Below, piece by piece: positions 63,469-64,000 of a stretch of 64,000 bases of DNA. Location: assembly GCA_016795365.1 (NCBI GenBank), contig JAEUHN010000046.1, positions 62,001-126,000 of the forward strand. Direction: 5' to 3'. The position numbers and the translations under genes were made by a program. Positions within the stretch are counted from its first letter, which is position 1. Each line of letters begins with the position of its first letter. The stretch is from Verrucomicrobiaceae bacterium. Lineage in GTDB: Bacteria; Verrucomicrobiota; Verrucomicrobiia; Verrucomicrobiales; Verrucomicrobiaceae. Under the pieces are notes generated by a model. The model made no database searches. It had not been told where the DNA came from and saw only the letters and a program-made list of their open reading frames with translations.

Positions 63469-64000
63469 CTACCACGTCGTCGCCATGATCGCTTTCGGCT
63501 CGGGATACTCAAAGGCCTCGCCCTCGTAGTTGCGCACGAGCGTGCGGCGTTCGTCGCGTTGCAGGATGTAGTCGGGATTGAGCGGCACCTTGCCACCACC
63601 GCCGGGGGCGTCGATGACGAACTGTGGGACCGCATAGCCGGTGGTGTGGCCGCGCAGGGACTCAATGATCTCGAGTCCGGTGCCGACGCTGGTGCGCAGG
63701 TGGGACGAGCCTTTGATCAGGTCGCATTGATAAAGGTAGTAAGGGCGCACACGGCACATGAGCAGCTTGTGAACGAGGGACTTCATCACCTCAGGATCGT
63801 CATTCACACCGCGCAGGAGCACGCTTTGATTGCCTAGAGGAATGCCGTGATCAGAAAGGCGGTCGAGCCCCTCGCGGACCTCGGTGGTCAGCTCACGCGG
63901 ATGATTGGTGTGAATGCTAAGCCACACACGATACTTGCGCAGCATGGTCACCAATTCGGGTGTGATGCGCTGAGGGAGGAAGATGGGGATGCGGCTGCCG
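63469..64000 (-). CDS. kamA: Lysine 2,3-aminomutase family protein (C-terminal part)
   Basis: The frame is open to the window edge; about 175 C-terminal residues are seen. GSRIPIFLPQRITPELVTML, SIHTNHPRELT, and PLGNQSVLLRGVNDD are from the end of the radical-SAM barrel, and VRPYYLYQCDLIKGSSHLRTSV follows. IDAPGGGGKVPLNPDY contains the PLP-binding lysine of the KamA family. The CxxxCxxC cluster motif would be outside the window. Members move the alpha or beta amino group of lysine or glutamate; the exact substrate cannot be judged from this part. Confidence 0.9.
   Translation of the reverse strand, partial: GSRIPIFLPQRITPELVTMLRKYRVWLSIHTNHPRELTTEVREGLDRLSDHGIPLGNQSVLLRGVNDDPEVMKSLVHKLLMCRVRPYYLYQCDLIKGSSHLRTSVGTGLEIIESLRGHTTGYAVPQFVIDAPGGGGKVPLNPDYILQRDERRTLVRNYEGEAFEYPEPKAIMATTW

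Overview
The window looks like chromosomal DNA of a GC-rich, Gram-negative member of the Verrucomicrobia, most likely a Verrucomicrobiales relative of Prosthecobacter. This is inferred from gene content, not from a marker gene. The clues are a very large autotransporter-associated beta-strand repeat protein with a PEP-CTERM tail, three DUF1592/DUF1549-type membrane cytochrome proteins and a DUF1501 partner (families typical of Planctomycetes and Verrucomicrobia), a sigma factor joined to a WD40 Ser/Thr kinase, a PA14/Calx-beta/FG-GAP style of surface protein, and short tandem or nested palindromic repeats in several gene gaps.

Layout. 1-9054: surface and envelope genes (partial PEP-CTERM protein, a two-gene operon of an outer-membrane barrel and a FecR-domain protein, a lipoprotein). 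9051-18362: housekeeping and carbon metabolism (CvfB-like S1 protein, pyruvate carboxylase, TetR regulator, PEP-hydrolase-like protein, YraN, two PfkB sugar kinases that converge on a shared terminator). 18541-24580: a BON/OmpA-like protein with a partner carrying a helix-hairpin-helix-like tail, a DUF1592 cytochrome protein and TatD. 24654-29700: tRNA-Ser(GCT), a basic-tailed small protein, glnS with an abnormal 3' end, a class V aminotransferase and fabG. 30125-36151: a serine hydrolase/TPR pair, a MurU/AmgK-like cell-wall recycling pair and an RND-type exporter. 36379-49221: a seven-bladed FG-GAP surface protein, a LuxR regulator, two unknown genes, a divergent DUF1592/DUF1501 pair, an RTX-like protein and an ECF-like sigma factor. 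49221-54303: the WD40 Ser/Thr kinase and an EcoRV-type restriction-modification operon. 54304-55169: a non-coding array of nested palindromes. 55170-64000: a Cu-type P-ATPase, a DUF1549/DUF1553 protein, recR, prfC, a small unknown gene and the C-terminal part of a lysine 2,3-aminomutase gene.

The strongest unexplained signal is at the 3' end of glnS. A 37-bp segment coding for the last conserved residues of GlnRS is present twice, 350 bp apart, with only synonymous differences. Between the copies lies about 313 bp of AT-richer DNA that replaces the native C-terminus with 99 unrelated residues, and the original end (QMGK-stop) is stranded downstream. This looks like a small element that inserts at a protein gene's 3' end and supplies a new tail. 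Other points of interest are a horizontally acquired EcoRV-like system whose own recognition site spells its catalytic DIK codons, two copies of an approximately 200-bp multi-hairpin repeat 8 kb apart, an RTX-sigma-kinase cluster, and a MurU-AmgK pair.

All domain calls are from reading the protein sequences; no database search was run. Start codons were often moved inward from the longest possible start on the basis of signal peptides or family alignment.
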